A stretch of 64,000 nt of DNA from Pseudoips prasinana (lineage: Eukaryota; Arthropoda; Insecta; Lepidoptera; Nolidae): contig OX621255.1 of NCBI GenBank assembly GCA_951640165.1, forward strand, positions 29,238,001 to 29,302,000, written 5' to 3'. Of the stretch, positions 32,247 through 43,384 are shown one piece after another. Both the position numbers and the translations under genes were made by a program. A model generated the notes under the pieces. It saw only the letters and a program-made list of their open reading frames with translations, was not told the DNA's origin and searched no databases. Within the stretch, counting starts at the first letter, position 1; every line of letters starts with the position of its first letter.

Positions 32247-32985
32247 CAAAACCATAACCCTCATTTTGGAAATCGAGTAAACATTAAAAACCCCCGTTAT
32301 TGTGCATAGCTGCTTTTCACGTTATCTTATTTCACTATGAGTTTGCAAAGTCACAATCTATGAGATCCTGTCTCCTATCGTACGGTTACTACGTCTTTCA
32401 TATCTAGATGGAGCCGTCTGTATGATTGGCATAGAGTAGTTATCATAAAGACACTTGTTGACTAAATGTGTGGGGCATTGGTTCTCGTAGACACTCAAAA
32501 CCATATACCCCTATTTTGGCAATTGAGTAAATATTACAAACCCCTGTTATTGTGCATAGCTGCTTTTACTTTATCTCATTTCCCTATGAGTTTGCAATGT
32601 CACTACCTATCTATAAGATCCTGTCTCCTATCGTATGGATACTACGTCTTTCATATCTAGATGAAGCCGACTGTATGATTGACATAGAGTAGTTGTCACA
32701 TAGAGACACTTGTTGACTAAATATGATGGGCATTGGTTCTTGTAGACACCCAAAACCATATACCTCTAATTTGGAAGTCGAGTAAACATTAGAAACCCCC
32801 GTTATTGTTCAAAGGCCCGCTTTTCACTTTATCTCATTTCTCTATGAGTTTGAAAAGTCACTATGTATGAGATCCTGTCTCCTATCGTACGGATACTACG
32901 CCTTTCATATCTAGATGAAGCCGTCTGTATGATTGATATAGAGTAGTTATCACATAGAGACACTTGTTGACTAAATATGGGGGGT
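32247..32985. repeat. Tandem repeat, ~250 bp x 3
   Basis: Starts (caaaaccata) fall at 32247, 32496 and 32751. Each unit holds gagtaaacatta, ccccgttattgtg, tgagatcctgtctcctatcg, tcatatctagatg and gacacttgttgactaaat. Units differ by scattered substitutions and small indels, so this array is older than the one at 1.6 kb. A further tgagatcctgtctcatgaca near 33140 suggests a fragment of a fourth unit. Confidence 0.9.
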
Positions 32986-33480
32986 AGGGGCTATCGTTAG
33001 CACCCTCTTATTTTTTTAACCCATTTCAAGTTATCCTGAATAAAACCCATGCGATGCAAATGCGCACAAGTTAACACAGTCCCGTAAGTATTTGTTATGA
33101 GTCTGGATGTGTTTTGTGTCCGTGAGTTTATAGTTACTATTCATGAGATCCTGTCTCATGACAAATGACTACAGAGAACCAATTAAACGAAAAACGACTT
33201 ACTAGAGTAGTCCTTCGCGAAGAATAGGGCACATAATATGTATATTATTAAAATGAAGTTATTATATTAGTCGTCTGGGCAAGCACGCATAGGACAGGGA
33301 GGGGAGGGGTATTTTAATAGCTAGCTTAGGGGTGTCAGCAATCTTTGCAGACACTGCCCGCGATGCAGGCATTAATTTTATTAGGCCTTCACTGTTTCAC
33401 CGGAAAAAATCAAGAAAGGAGGCAAAATAGATCTAACCACCGTAAGAAGGTGCATGAGAGGGTTACTTTTTAGGCATTTT
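32986..33480. other. Mostly unassigned
   Basis: Apart from a possible fourth tandem fragment and a weak SINE-head trace (attaggccttcactgtttca at 33380) nothing is supportable. Confidence 0.4.
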
Positions 33481-33483
33481 TAT

Positions 33484-33790
33484 GCAAAGTCAAAGTCAAT
33501 AATTCTTTATTCCGTAAAAATTTCACATTTATGTGGAATCGTCATATTTTTTTACCCTACCGTGCAGTGCATGACGTGGCAGCTACTTAGAAACACTGCC
33601 AGAAAACTCAGTAGGAATCCTTTTTTAAATAAAATATACTTGAGATTAATTATAATCATGTGTGTTGACTCAGAACAACTCAATCCCAAGCACTTTTATC
33701 ACTTAAATAATCAGAAATTTTGTAATATGCCACACAATTTGGCTTTAATAATTCTTTTAAACTTATTCGTAGACAATTCTCTATCGATAT
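33484..33790 (-). mobile_element. LINE family D 3' end, minus
   Basis: It begins with the hexamer tail (aaagtcaaagtcaa), then ttccgtaaaaatttcacatt, gtggaatcgtc and the UTR, and on the minus strand the last ~35 codons of the D ORF up to the words that read LRELSTNKFKR in the intact copy. 5'-truncated. Confidence 0.85.
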
Positions 33791-34003
33791 GCAACTATCG
33801 ATATATGTTTATATGCGAAGACGCTGGTCACTCGTTCGATTAAGGATTCGAGAGCTCATTTAATCAATATGAATGTAGATTCCTTAATTTACATTCGTAT
33901 ATAGCTTAGAATGCCATCGAATATGCTCCATCATATGTTTACCTCTTCAGTTGTTATTGAAATTCCTCTGTGTGCTATCTTCTCTATGTAGAGACGTATG
34001 ACT

Positions 34004-34140
34004 AGCGGTCAGAAAGCGCTCGCAATCGTAATATCGCTGCAAATATCCGTTGCAGTACGCCGCGCCGTGTCAAGAACATGTGTCAGAGATTACGTGGGAT
34101 GTAGAACAGGCACGTTATAGCTACGAGATATGACGATATG
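34004..34140. repeat. Older partial copy of the duplicated segment
   Basis: gcggtcagaaagcgctcgca, then atcgtaatatcgctgcaaat and cgtgtcaagaacatgtgtca match 34277-34385 with many differences. Confidence 0.6.
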
Positions 34141-34525
34141 AGATATGAGAACTGATGAGACATTCAACTGTAACAAATGGTGTGTAGCGTATTGTAATGA
34201 ATCTCATCCACCACCCCATCTCATCCCATGGGGCGTAAAGGTCGACCCGATGAAAATCCTACCAGAGAATGGGCAGCATATGTCTAGCGGTCATAGAGCC
34301 CTCGCAATCGTACTATCGCTGCAAAGATCTACTGTAGTACCCGCACATACTCGTAGTCGTGTCGAAAATATACGCCAGAGTCATAGCTACAGTTTTGAAA
34401 ACAATATAATACAGTTATTGACATTCAGAACGTAGCAAATGCTGTGTGACTGAGTGACACTTTTTTGTGACGGGAGCGGTGCATGTGGAGGTTCGCCCGG
34501 CAACTGATTGAGCTGGGTTGGACTG

Positions 34526-35232
34526 TAGAGATGTAAAATGACTGAATAGGACTAGTCACAATTGTCATAGACCTTAAATGACCGGTCATTTACTGTCAAA
34601 ATCAGTCAATTTGACTCAAATATTATTGTCTATTCTCGACTACCACCCAATTATTTATTTATTTAGGTACCCAATTTATATGCAAGTTTAAATGAAGCAA
34701 CGTTTTATTTTCTATTATATGATGAGACATACACTTAACAGCACACACACCACACTACACACACACTCCACACACACGCACACACCATACACACACACAC
34801 GCACACACCATACACACACACATACTCAAATTATGTAGATTGTTCTAGTTTAGGTTTTAAGTTCTATAATTAAGTTTTTGTAAACGGATCGGAGCCTAGG
34901 TCCTACAACACAGGGAATCCTAGTGTAGGATCTAGAGCATAACCAATAATGTAAAAATTTCTAGCAATAAACGATTTTTCATTTTTCATTTTCAGGATAA
35001 GACGACATCAAAGTTGATGCGCGAGGCGATGCGACGTTGCCATTTTGACTTAAATGCACGCATTAATACTATAAGTCATAAAAAACACTTTTTTGTTTCC
35101 ATTTAGAAGTTGTAGGTAGGAAGGTACTAAAATATTACTGAAATCAAATTGACTGAAAATGACCATTTTTGACCAATTTGACTGTAAATGACAGTCAGAC
35201 TAATTCAGTAACTTTAGTCATTTTCAACACTA
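34526..35232. mobile_element. hAT-like non-autonomous element, copy A
   Basis: Ends tagagatgtaaaatgactga and agtcattttcaacacta are imperfect inverted repeats. Flanks ggttggac(tg) and ggttggag fit an 8-bp duplication imperfectly. The interior has repeated aatgacc/tgaccatttt words. No coding remains. Confidence 0.65.
34728..34994 (+). mobile_element. Retroelement tail insertion with (CA)n, copy A only
   Basis: Compared with copy B (gatgaga|ggataag at 37285), copy A has 267 extra bases: a (ca)n microsatellite (about 34741-34826), a unique part, and tctagcaataaacg followed by repeated attttttc. The layout suggests a 5'-truncated retroelement. Confidence 0.65.
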
Positions 35233-35513
35233 GGTTGGAGTACCGCTGGATTTACTGAAGCGCGAATTGTGAATTGTGTATAGATATATATTAAGTATAT
35301 TTATCAATAAGGTGTAACTGACACGACTTCTTCAGGGACAAGATCGGTAAGCAATTGTTTAGTTATTTGGTGTGCTATGTTTGATTCTGGTTTTCTCCTC
35401 GTATCGAGGAAGTCTACTAAGTTAGACTCCATAAAGTGTCAGTTTTGATTTCCTTTTGTACTTAGAGCCTCGAAACGAGTGAGGTCCGATATGTTTTAAC
35501 TATTTTTTTACGG

Positions 35514-35757
35514 TCACCGTAGCCTAGTTGGTAGTGCTCCTGCCTACGAAGTTGGTGGTCCTGGGTTTGAATCCCGGTAAGTGCAAATGTTTGTGTGATG
35601 AGCACAAATATTTGTTTCTGAGTCATGGATGTTTTCTATGTATTTAAGTATTTATCTATCTATATAAGTATGTATATCGTCGCCTGGTACCCATAGTACA
35701 AGTTTTGCTTAGTTTGGGGCTAGGATGATCTGTGTGACATTGTCCTTAGATATTATT
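35514..35757 (+). mobile_element. tRNA-derived SINE S1, plus (copy A only)
   Basis: A box gtagcctagttggta, B box ggtttgaatccc, full body and a (att)n end. It is absent from the matching point of copy B, so it inserted after the duplication or was lost from B. Confidence 0.9.
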
Positions 35758-35942
35758 ACATGAATGTCATTTCTTTAAATACTTAGTCTTTGTACCCTCA
35801 CGCTTACTCCAGCCGCGTAGACTACAGTTATTAATCACTTACCGTAGTATGCGCTTGGGTAAGCGCACGTCAGTTACTATAAGACAAATGGACGAAACTT
35901 GAAATTTGATCTTTTGATGTGAATTAGCATTAATATTTGATA

Positions 35943-36020
35943 GACGGTCACCGTAGCCTAGTTGGTAGTGCTCCTGCCTTCGAAACTGGTGGTCCTGGGT
36001 TCGAATCCCGGTAACTGCAA
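35943..36020 (+). mobile_element. SINE S1 head only
   Basis: gacggtcaccgtagcctagt, then ctcctgccttcgaaactggt and ggttcgaatcccggtaactg; the body is missing and LINE sequence follows. Confidence 0.8.
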
Positions 36021-36044
36021 ATAACAATATTCAACTGTTATTTA

Positions 36045-36745
36045 TTTATTTAAACTTTAGCACAAATTATATGTAAGTACATAGGCGGACTTAATGCCAT
36101 AGGCATTATCTACCAGTCAACCATTGGGTGGTGCAGAGATACTACGGTAGGTGCACCAAGATGTCGAATGTAACTTTCTGTCTTGGTTTAACTATATGCA
36201 TAAACACTATATATAACTTAATAATACATACTAGTTCTACATATATACATGCTATATTATGTATATAGCATGTATATATGTAGAACTAGTATGTATTATT
36301 AAGTTATATATAGTGTTTATGCATATAAATACAATATATAAAATATACATACGGATACGATAGCTTTCCTATTGATTAGATGCAGTGATGTGATCACGAA
36401 CCTTCTTTTTAAATATGAAGCGGCTTTCAGATATTCTGATTTCGGATGGTAGCGCGTTCCAAAGCAAAATGGATTGGACGATAAAAGACGTATGAAGGAA
36501 TTCAGTTCGATGAGAAGGACATTGTAAAAGTCAATTATGAGATGAGCGAAGAGGTCCATTATGGTTAGTACATAAATATTGAAAGTGACGTGACAAATAA
36601 GGACGTGAGGCAGGAGAGTCAAGAATAGAAAACAGAGTAGTTAACGCTCTCAGAGTTCTACGTTGGCGCATAGGTCAATTAAGTTGAGTTCGAAGATTGA
36701 ATACGAATCGACTGCAATTATTGAGAAGTAGGTTAAGCTTATTGA
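36045..36745 (-). pseudogene. Jockey-like LINE C-terminus and 3' UTR (family J), minus
   Basis: The minus strand reads LWNALPSEIRISESRFIFKK from about 36455, then KVRDHITASNQ and a stop, equivalent to ALPPEIRMAETRVSFK in the 38.7-kb copy. The UTR holds gcggacttaatgccataggc. Frameshifts break the upstream part. The perfect palindrome 36193-36327 sits just after the stop, in the UTR. Confidence 0.75.
36193..36327. repeat. Perfect palindrome, 65-bp arms, 5-nt loop
   Basis: Arms 36193-36257 and 36263-36327 (tatatgcataaacactatat ... ) are exact reverse complements around tatgt. The family J UTR at 38.75-38.86 kb has no such structure, so it arose in this copy. Confidence 0.97.
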
Positions 36746-37076
36746 TGAGATCTGATTAGACATTCAACTGTAACAAATGCTATGTGGCGTATTGTAATGA
36801 ATCTCATCCACCACCAGAGAATGTGCAGCATATGTCTAGCGGTCATAGAGCCCTCGCAATCGTACTATCGCTGTAAAGATCTACTGTAGTACCCGCACAT
36901 AGTCGTAGTCGTGTCGAAAATATGCGCCAGAGTTATAGCTACAGTTTTGAAAACAATATACTACAGTTATAGACATTCAGAACGTAGCAAATGCCGTGCG
37001 GCTTAGTGACACTTTTTGTGACGGGAGCTGTGCATGTGGAAGTCCGCCCGACAACTGATTGAGCTGGGTTGGACTG

Positions 37077-37584
37077 TAGAGATGTAAAATGACTGAATAT
37101 GACTAGTCACAATTGTCATAAACCTTAAATGACCGGTCATTTACTGTCAAAATCTGTCAATTTGACTCAAAAATTATTGTCTATTCTACGACTTTACGAC
37201 TACCACCCCATTATTTATTTATTTAGGTACCCAATTTATATGTAGGTTTAAATGAAGCAACGTTTTATTTTCTATTATATGATGAGAGGATAAGACGACA
37301 TCAAAGACGATGCGCGAGGCGATGCGACGTTGCCATTTTGACTTAAATGCACGCATGATTAGAAATGCAAAATGAATAATACTATAAGTCATAAAAAACA
37401 CTTTTTGTTTCAATTTAGAAGTTGTAGACTTTTATCAACGACAAAAATGTAAAAGGTACTAAAATATTACTGAAATCCAATTGACTGATAATGACCATTT
37501 TTGACAGTTAATGACCATTTTTGACCAATTTGACCGTAAATGACAGTCAGTCTAATTCGGTAACTTTAGTCATTTTCAACACTA
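37077..37584. mobile_element. hAT-like non-autonomous element, copy B
   Basis: Same ends as copy A (tagagatgtaaaatgactga ... tcattttcaacacta) with ggttgga-type flanks and without the 267-bp insertion. Confidence 0.7.
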
Positions 37585-37802
37585 GGTTGGAGTACCGCTG
37601 GATTTACTGAAGCGCGAATTGTGAATTGTGTATCAATAAGGTGTAACCAACAAGAGTTCTTCAGGGACAAGATCGGTAAGCAATTGTTTAGTTATTTGGT
37701 GTGCTATGTTTGATTCTGGTTTTCTCCTCTTATCCAGGAAGTTTACTGAGTTAGACTCCTTAAAGTGTCAGTTTTGGTCCGAAAAGGTTTAACTATTTTT
37801 TT

Positions 37803-37998
37803 AAGCAACGCCCGCATTACGTAATCTGATCCCTGTGTTGCGGGGTGCTTTACAAACATGTAATAGACGGACACAAATTATATCCAGACGCAGAACAACT
37901 ATTTATGCGTCACACAAATAGTTGTCCGGCGCGGGACTCGAACCCACGACACGAAGCGGCGAGGTGACTGTCTTAGCCGCTGCGCCACACGTGCAGTC
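37803..37998 (-). mobile_element. tRNA-derived SINE S3, minus (copy B only)
   Basis: Minus strand: A-box-like gtggcgcagcggctaagaca, B box in gtgggttcgagtcccgc, body with acaactatttgtgtgacgc and aacacagggatcag-like end. Confidence 0.8.
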
Positions 37999-38002
37999 AA
38001 AT

Positions 38003-38112
38003 GTATTATTATGGCATATCCCTCCAAATGACGGACACAACTCCATTGTGGAAATCTTTTAGAGATCCCTCTATCTTGCAGTGGTAGTCATTTGGCTGAC
38101 ATGATGAACATG
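38003..38112 (+). mobile_element. RTE tail (variant family), plus (copy B only)
   Basis: tatggcatatccctccaaat, then gacggacacaactccattgt and ggctgacatgatgaa; the end of the variant tail. Confidence 0.75.
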
Positions 38113-38424
38113 GAAAGTTTTGGTTTCCACATGCCAGAACTGGTACTTAGACCCTCGAAACGAGTGAGGGCCGATAAGTTTTAACTATTATATACCTTAT
38201 GTCGAATTGGGAGCAAAGGTATAATTCATATGAGTTCAGCTACATGAATGTCGTTTCTTAAGTACTTAGTCTTTGTACCTCACGCTTACTCCAGCCGCGT
38301 TGACTACAGTTATTAATCACTTACCGTAGTATGCGCTCGGTTAAGCACACGTCAGTTACTATAAGACAAATGGACGAAACTTGAAATTTGATCTTTTGAT
38401 GTGAAAATGGCATTCATATTACAA

Positions 38425-38495
38425 GGCAGAAATAATGAAATTTATTCAGCACTTGGGTATTAACATACGCTTGTACTTTTCAAGATCACAAATAT
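38425..38495 (-). mobile_element. LINE family U tail, minus
   Basis: aaataatgaaatttattcag, then cacttgggtattaacatacg is the exact inverse of the U tail, cut after about 60 bp. Confidence 0.7.
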
Positions 38496-38684
38496 GAATA
38501 TTAAATAAATACATAAATATAAATATTGAAGTGACAAAAATAGTGACAAAAGTGCAGTCAGAATTATCACATTTTATTATTTCTTAAGTAAATACTTAAC
38601 TATTAAATTTTAAAGTTACTTACCTACTATTCTAAAGTTTACCTATTTACTATTTTTAAATTTAGTATTTATTTATTTTTACTT

Positions 38685-39595
38685 ATTGCACAAGGCGGAC
38701 TTAATGCCAAAGGCATTCTCTCCCAGTCAACGTAAGGGTGATGCAGAGATAATATGGTAGGTGCACTATAGACCAATTATAATAAAAATTACTAAAAATT
38801 AAGATGATTCTGCCTTAATTCTTTCTGATTGTAGTCACGAGTTTTGATTTTAAAAGAAACCCGAGTCTCAGCCATTCTAATTTCCGGAGGTAGCGCATTC
38901 CAGAGAAGAATAGCTTGTACATAGAAAGGGAGAATGTAAGAAGTTAGTCCGATGGGAAGGGCATTGTAAAAGTCTGTTATGAGTGGAACGCAGATTTTTG
39001 TTGTGATTAGAAGATAGATACTGAAAATAAGGAGCTAAGTATGATGGAGAAATCGGAGAGTCGAGAAGAGAAAATAGTGTAGTAAGTGCTCTGAAGTTTC
39101 TTCGGTGCCGAATGGGCATCCAATTCAATTGAGAACGGTAAGATGACACATGGTCGTACTTACGAAGATTGAATACGAATCGAATGCAGTTATTCAGAAG
39201 ATGGTCTAATTTATTGAGTTGATCTGCATTCAGGTCAAAGTAGCACACATCACCATAGTCGACTATAGGAAACAGAAGGGCCTGCACGAGCATTACTTTT
39301 GTCTCGGATGGTAGTAAATTCTTCAATCTATACAGTGACCGCAAGATCCCAGTCACTCTTTGGCTTACGCTAACGATTTGGTTTTGCCAGCTTAAAGTAG
39401 CATCAACCAGCCGACCAAGATCCTTAACATTCTGGCAGTATGTAATAACAGAATTGTTATATAAAACTGGAGGTTGACTGTTAACATCCACTGAACTCAT
39501 CATTCGGGAACTGCCCACTATGATAGCCTGACATTTGAAGGGATTGACAGTCAAGCCAAACCTGTTAGCCCACTCCCTAATTAAATCAAGATCCT
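38685..39595 (-). pseudogene. Jockey-like LINE RT C-terminal part (family J), minus
   Basis: The 225-codon frame 38877-39554 starts after the catalytic centre: NPFKCQAIIVGSSR, then VKDLGRLVDATLSWQNQI, YGDVCYFDLNADQLNKLDHL and NCIRFVFNLRKYDHVS. A one-base shift near 38890 separates the true end (LWNALPPEIRMAETRVSFK) from this frame. The FADD and PQGS motifs are missing through 5' truncation near 39595. The 3' UTR runs to about 38685 with aaggcggacttaatgccaaa. Confidence 0.85.
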
Positions 39596-39834
39596 ATTAT
39601 AGTACTATTATATTAAAATTTTCGTCACCGAGCAGTTGAGTAGATTGCAATTAGTCGTGATCCATATGTAGCAGCTCATTATCTTAAAAATATGGTATCG
39701 CGTTACAGAATGGCTAATCAGATTAAACATCCTGACTTTCAACGCATGTCTGAATCCTTAAATGAAAATACTTTCGCAGCTCCAAAATAGGAACTATTAT
39801 GAAAATTAAATTACACCTAGGGTTGAGAGTTTGT

Positions 39835-40735
39835 ATATTTGGGGACTTTGTTTACGAGAGATGGGAAATATGATAAAGATATTAGTAGAAGAGTTAATGC
39901 GGGGAACAGAGATAATGGGGCACTACACGCCTTTATGAGTAGCCGGCAATTCTCAAAAAACCGGCCAAGTGCGAGTCGGACTCGCCCATGAAGGGTTCCG
40001 CAGCAAGTAGTTCAGTTGATTAAATGAAAGCAAAGTGTAAATGTAATGTAAATTATTATTCTTTCAACAGTACAGCTCTTATAGTTTCGGAAAAAAGTGG
40101 CTGTGACATACGGACGGACAGACAAACAGACATGACGAATCTATAAGGGTTCCGTTTTTTGCCATTTGGCTACGGAACCCTAAAAAGGCTTGACTGGCCG
40201 TGCACGATGGACTGTTAGTGCCAACTTTAATGTATGGAAGTAAAAGTTGGATATGGCAGAAAAAGAATGAAAGTAGAGTAAATGCAATGGAGACGCGAGC
40301 TCGGAGAAGTATGTGTGGTGTGACTTTGAGGGACAGAATACGAAATACTGATGTAAGAGAGCGTTGGGGTGTGAAAGAGGATGTAGTCGCAAAGATAGAA
40401 AAAGGTATGCTGAGATGGTTTGGGCGTTTATATAGAAAGGATGAATGAAAGAAAATTGACAAAAGAAATATACCTGACCTGTGTGAGTTCCATTCACACG
40501 GGTTAGGTCTATTCCTTTTTACAACCGGAAGGGGAAGGTCTCGTAGAACATTTTCTGACCAAATCGGAGACGTTCTCAAGAAAGGCCAGGTTAGAAGTAC
40601 CCTAAACCGACGAGCATGTATGAAGAATATAATGATAGTAAACGAGGCAAAAGAGATGTGCAAAGATTGTGACAAATGGAGATCCGTTGCCTCTGCCTAT
40701 CCCTCTGGGAAACTGGCGTGAGTCAATTTATGTAT
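39835..40735 (+). pseudogene. RTE-type LINE RT C-terminal region, split by another element
   Basis: Upstream part: VESL, then after a shift FTRDGKYDKDISRRVNAGN and HAFMSSRQFS, ending at 39952. Downstream part from 40188: RLAVHDGLLVPTLMYGSKSW, METRARRSMCGV, VREREWGVKEDVVAKIE-like and GMLRWFGRLYRKDE. After further frameshifts it continues to YPSGKLA, a stop, and a (tatg)n tail near 40725. The break between the two parts holds the element 39953-40187; joining the parts gives a continuous domain order. The whole is decayed and 5'-truncated. Confidence 0.85.
39953..40187 (-). mobile_element. Non-autonomous element (as at 2008), internally deleted
   Basis: It begins aaaaccggccaagtgcgagt and ends ggctacggaaccctaaaaa, the inverse of the 2-kb copy with about 320 bp of interior missing. 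It interrupts the RTE between SSRQFS and RLAVHDG. Confidence 0.85.
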
Positions 40736-40811
40736 GTATGTAACTAGGTTAGCCCGTATATACGTCCCGTATATACGGAAAAATTATATAAAAAAGCTTA
40801 ATAAAAATTTA

Positions 40812-41237
40812 ATTTATTAAATGTCTTATGTAAACCTAATACCTTTAATATTAATAAAATACTATAATTTATACGTGCTACATATTGATAGGTTTGAAGT
40901 AAAAATCACGTAAATCGGATAATAAATCTCCGAGTAATCTACGAGGCATTCAAAACGTAGATACTAAAACTAAATGATGATGCAACCAAACTTAATTAGC
41001 TCCTGATCGAATGATAATAATAATAATGTCCTCCAGGATGAATTTCGGCCACGGTGGCCAGTCTCTATAGACATTAGCCAACTGCGCAGAACATTTTATA
41101 GTGCACAAGTGTGTGCAAGCAAACACAGGGGCAATGATAATATATACATACAAACGGTTGAACGAATATAAAATAAACTTCCATATCTATGGAGATTGCC
41201 TTAATCTCAATTCAACCCATCTTAATTTTATAAGTTA
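40812..41237. repeat. Local duplication, copy 1
   Basis: It matches 41390-41802 almost base for base (ttatgtaaacctaatacctt, gcattcaaaacgtagatact, tgatgatgcaaccaaactta), with about 5% differences. It contains the (aat)n and body of a SINE S2 (gaatttcggccacggtggcc). Confidence 0.92.
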
Positions 41238-41802
<565 letters not shown>

Positions 41803-42090
41803 ATTTACTACAAAGAGTCGAGTATCCTGCCATCTATGTTAAAAACAAATACACTAGCGAGCGCATCACTATTCGAATAACACTTTCTCTCGCTGTTCAA
41901 GATCAACATTTCAACGACAGCTTCTATTACTTAAATGATCTACCAAGAGATGGCGCTTTATTAAAATAACACTATTAAGGGTCAAACCCATTTTGCTTCC
42001 GCTCCATTTCGAAGAGTTAAATTAACCTGCGGAAGAAGAAATAAAATAAATAAACCTTAACTTAAGATGCTTATAACAAGCGTAAACATA
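41803..42090. other. Unassigned
   Basis: A 68-codon plus frame (41763-41969) ends FYYLNDLPRDGALLK. I see no family match; the rest is AT-rich. Confidence 0.35.
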
Positions 42091-42094
42091 TGTA

Positions 42095-42326
42095 TTGTAA
42101 TTGGCCAAGTATCATTATATTATGGGCGTGGTTAGTATTATATGCTTGCCTTTCACGCCACAGGTTGTGGGTTCCAGGAGAGATATTTGTGCGCATGAAC
42201 ATTCTGTTTGTCCTGAGTCTAGGTGTAATCATCTATATGAGTATGTATTTACAAAAGAAAAGTAGTATAATGTAGTATATCAGTTATCTGATTTCCATAC
42301 TACAAGCTCTGCTTAATTTGAGATCA
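42095..42326 (+). mobile_element. SINE S1-type, plus, diverged
   Basis: tgcttgcctttcacgccaca, then gaacattctgtttgtcctga, gagtatgtatttacaaaaga and ctacaagctctgcttaattt. The B box is degenerate. Confidence 0.7.
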
Positions 42327-42503
42327 GTGCCTCTAGCACGAGTTCCTGCAATTTACTTACTCACTCGATCACACGTACAGTTTCGTCCCATACAGAGTTT
42401 TAGTTCTTAATAGTTTCCGCGAGAGGCGCTGGTGCTCAATGTATAGGAGGAAACTGTACGTATGATCGAGTAAATAAACTGCAGGAACGCGTGCCAGAGG
42501 CAC
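42327..42503. repeat. Imperfect inverted repeat, ~64-bp arms
   Basis: gtgcctctagcacgagttcc (42327) pairs with gaacgcgtgccagaggcac (ending 42503). Arms are about 85% complementary across 62-66 bp around a 49-bp spacer. Probably a foldback MITE of a family not otherwise present. Confidence 0.8.
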
Positions 42504-42564
42504 AGATATAAATTCTCTGAGGTCTTTAGATATCTGTGGTTGGTACTATTACCATCCTCACGCA

Positions 42565-42692
42565 TTAACCTTTTGAACGCCACAGTCATGTATAGATGAC
42601 AAAACAAAATGTGCTGCTATGCACAGTGAGCGATTATGTAGTCTTGACCATCACGCGCAGGGCATATTTTAGTTTGTCATCTATACATGAAA
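42565..42692. mobile_element. piggyBac-type MITE, truncated at the right
   Basis: ttaaccttttgaacgccaca resembles piggyBac-type termini at a TTAA. Subterminal arms catgtatagatgacaaa and tttgtcatctatacatg (42587-42692) are perfect inverse copies. The right TTAA end is missing; a (gaaat)n LINE tail follows. Confidence 0.6.
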
Positions 42693-42875
42693 TGAAATGA
42701 AAAACATTTAATTCAGCACAACATACATAACATACATAGATTTGAAGAAAATGCACACACAATTGCGATTCTTGCATGTTCCGCCAAAAGGGTCACCACC
42801 TCAGCACTAGCTAGGTGGGTTACACCTAGCGCTGGTTTTCAGTTGGCAACCCTGGTAGTCACGCACGGACGGGGG
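42693..42875 (-). mobile_element. LINE tail, minus, (GAAAT)n start
   Basis: gaaatgaaatgaaaaacatt, then attcagcacaac resembles the inverse of a family U-type end; the further body (caccacctcagcactagcta) is not matched elsewhere. Confidence 0.45.
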
Positions 42876-43097
42876 TAGTACTAGTACAATACTAAATGTT
42901 TACTTAATATAATATAAAGATATATAACGGACGACGAAAAATTACTATGCCATGACTCTCAAATGGCAATGTAGTCTCAGCGGCGGAAGCAAAAGTTGTT
43001 GTTAAAAACCTGTTGCTGTGATAACTAAGCTGGCCAACGGCATCATCTTAGCCGAAAGACGTCCAGACTTCCCCCAAGGATCTTTACATAGGTAAAT

Positions 43098-43262
43098 GTC
43101 ACTACCATTATAAAATAAATTGTATAAATGTTTTAACATTCCGTGTACCTAAATATATGTAATAAGTAACTAGAAATATTAACTGTATTACTACAAACAT
43201 GTTCTGACTACTTACAAGCGCTTTTTTAAAGTCTGCGTGAATAAAAACCTTTTTTATTTTAT
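43098..43262 (+). mobile_element. LINE family T 3' end, plus
   Basis: aattgtataaatgttttaac, then tactacaaacatgttctgac and acaagcgcttttttaaagtc to gaataaaaacc. Confidence 0.75.
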
Positions 43263-43384
43263 TGATTTATTTTATTTTAAACCGGTAACACGGTTGTGGG
43301 GGACATATGCATAAACCGTTAAATTAAATTTGTAAAATAAATAATAATAATAAAAAAAATTACACACAAAATAGACTGTCTTGC

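Larger units (their letters stand above)
34157..35937. repeat. Segmental duplication, copy A
   Basis: It shares an ordered series of blocks with copy B (36758-38420): cattcaactgtaacaaatg, catatgtctagcggtcatag, a hAT-like element, ttcagggacaagatcggtaa, cctcgaaacgagtgagg, gtagtatgcgct and acgaaacttgaaatttgatc. Copy A has two insertions that B lacks: 34728-34994 and the SINE at 35514-35757. Confidence 0.9.
36758..38420. repeat. Segmental duplication, copy B
   Basis: Same block order as copy A. It lacks about 60 bp present in A at 34200-34255, and it has its own insertions at 37803-37998 (SINE S3) and 38005-38110 (RTE tail). Around 38110-38220 a second cctcgaaacgagtgagg block shows local rearrangement. 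Confidence 0.9.

Noticed and set aside
33454..33843. A 129-codon plus-strand frame
   Set aside because: It is antisense to the 3' end of a family D LINE.
34741..34826. The (CA)n stretch as an independent repeat locus
   Set aside because: It is part of the 267-bp insertion specific to duplication copy A, so it was recorded there.
40079..40675. A 198-codon minus-strand frame with a signal-like N-terminus
   Set aside because: It is antisense to the RTE reverse transcriptase and runs into the non-autonomous element at 39953-40187.
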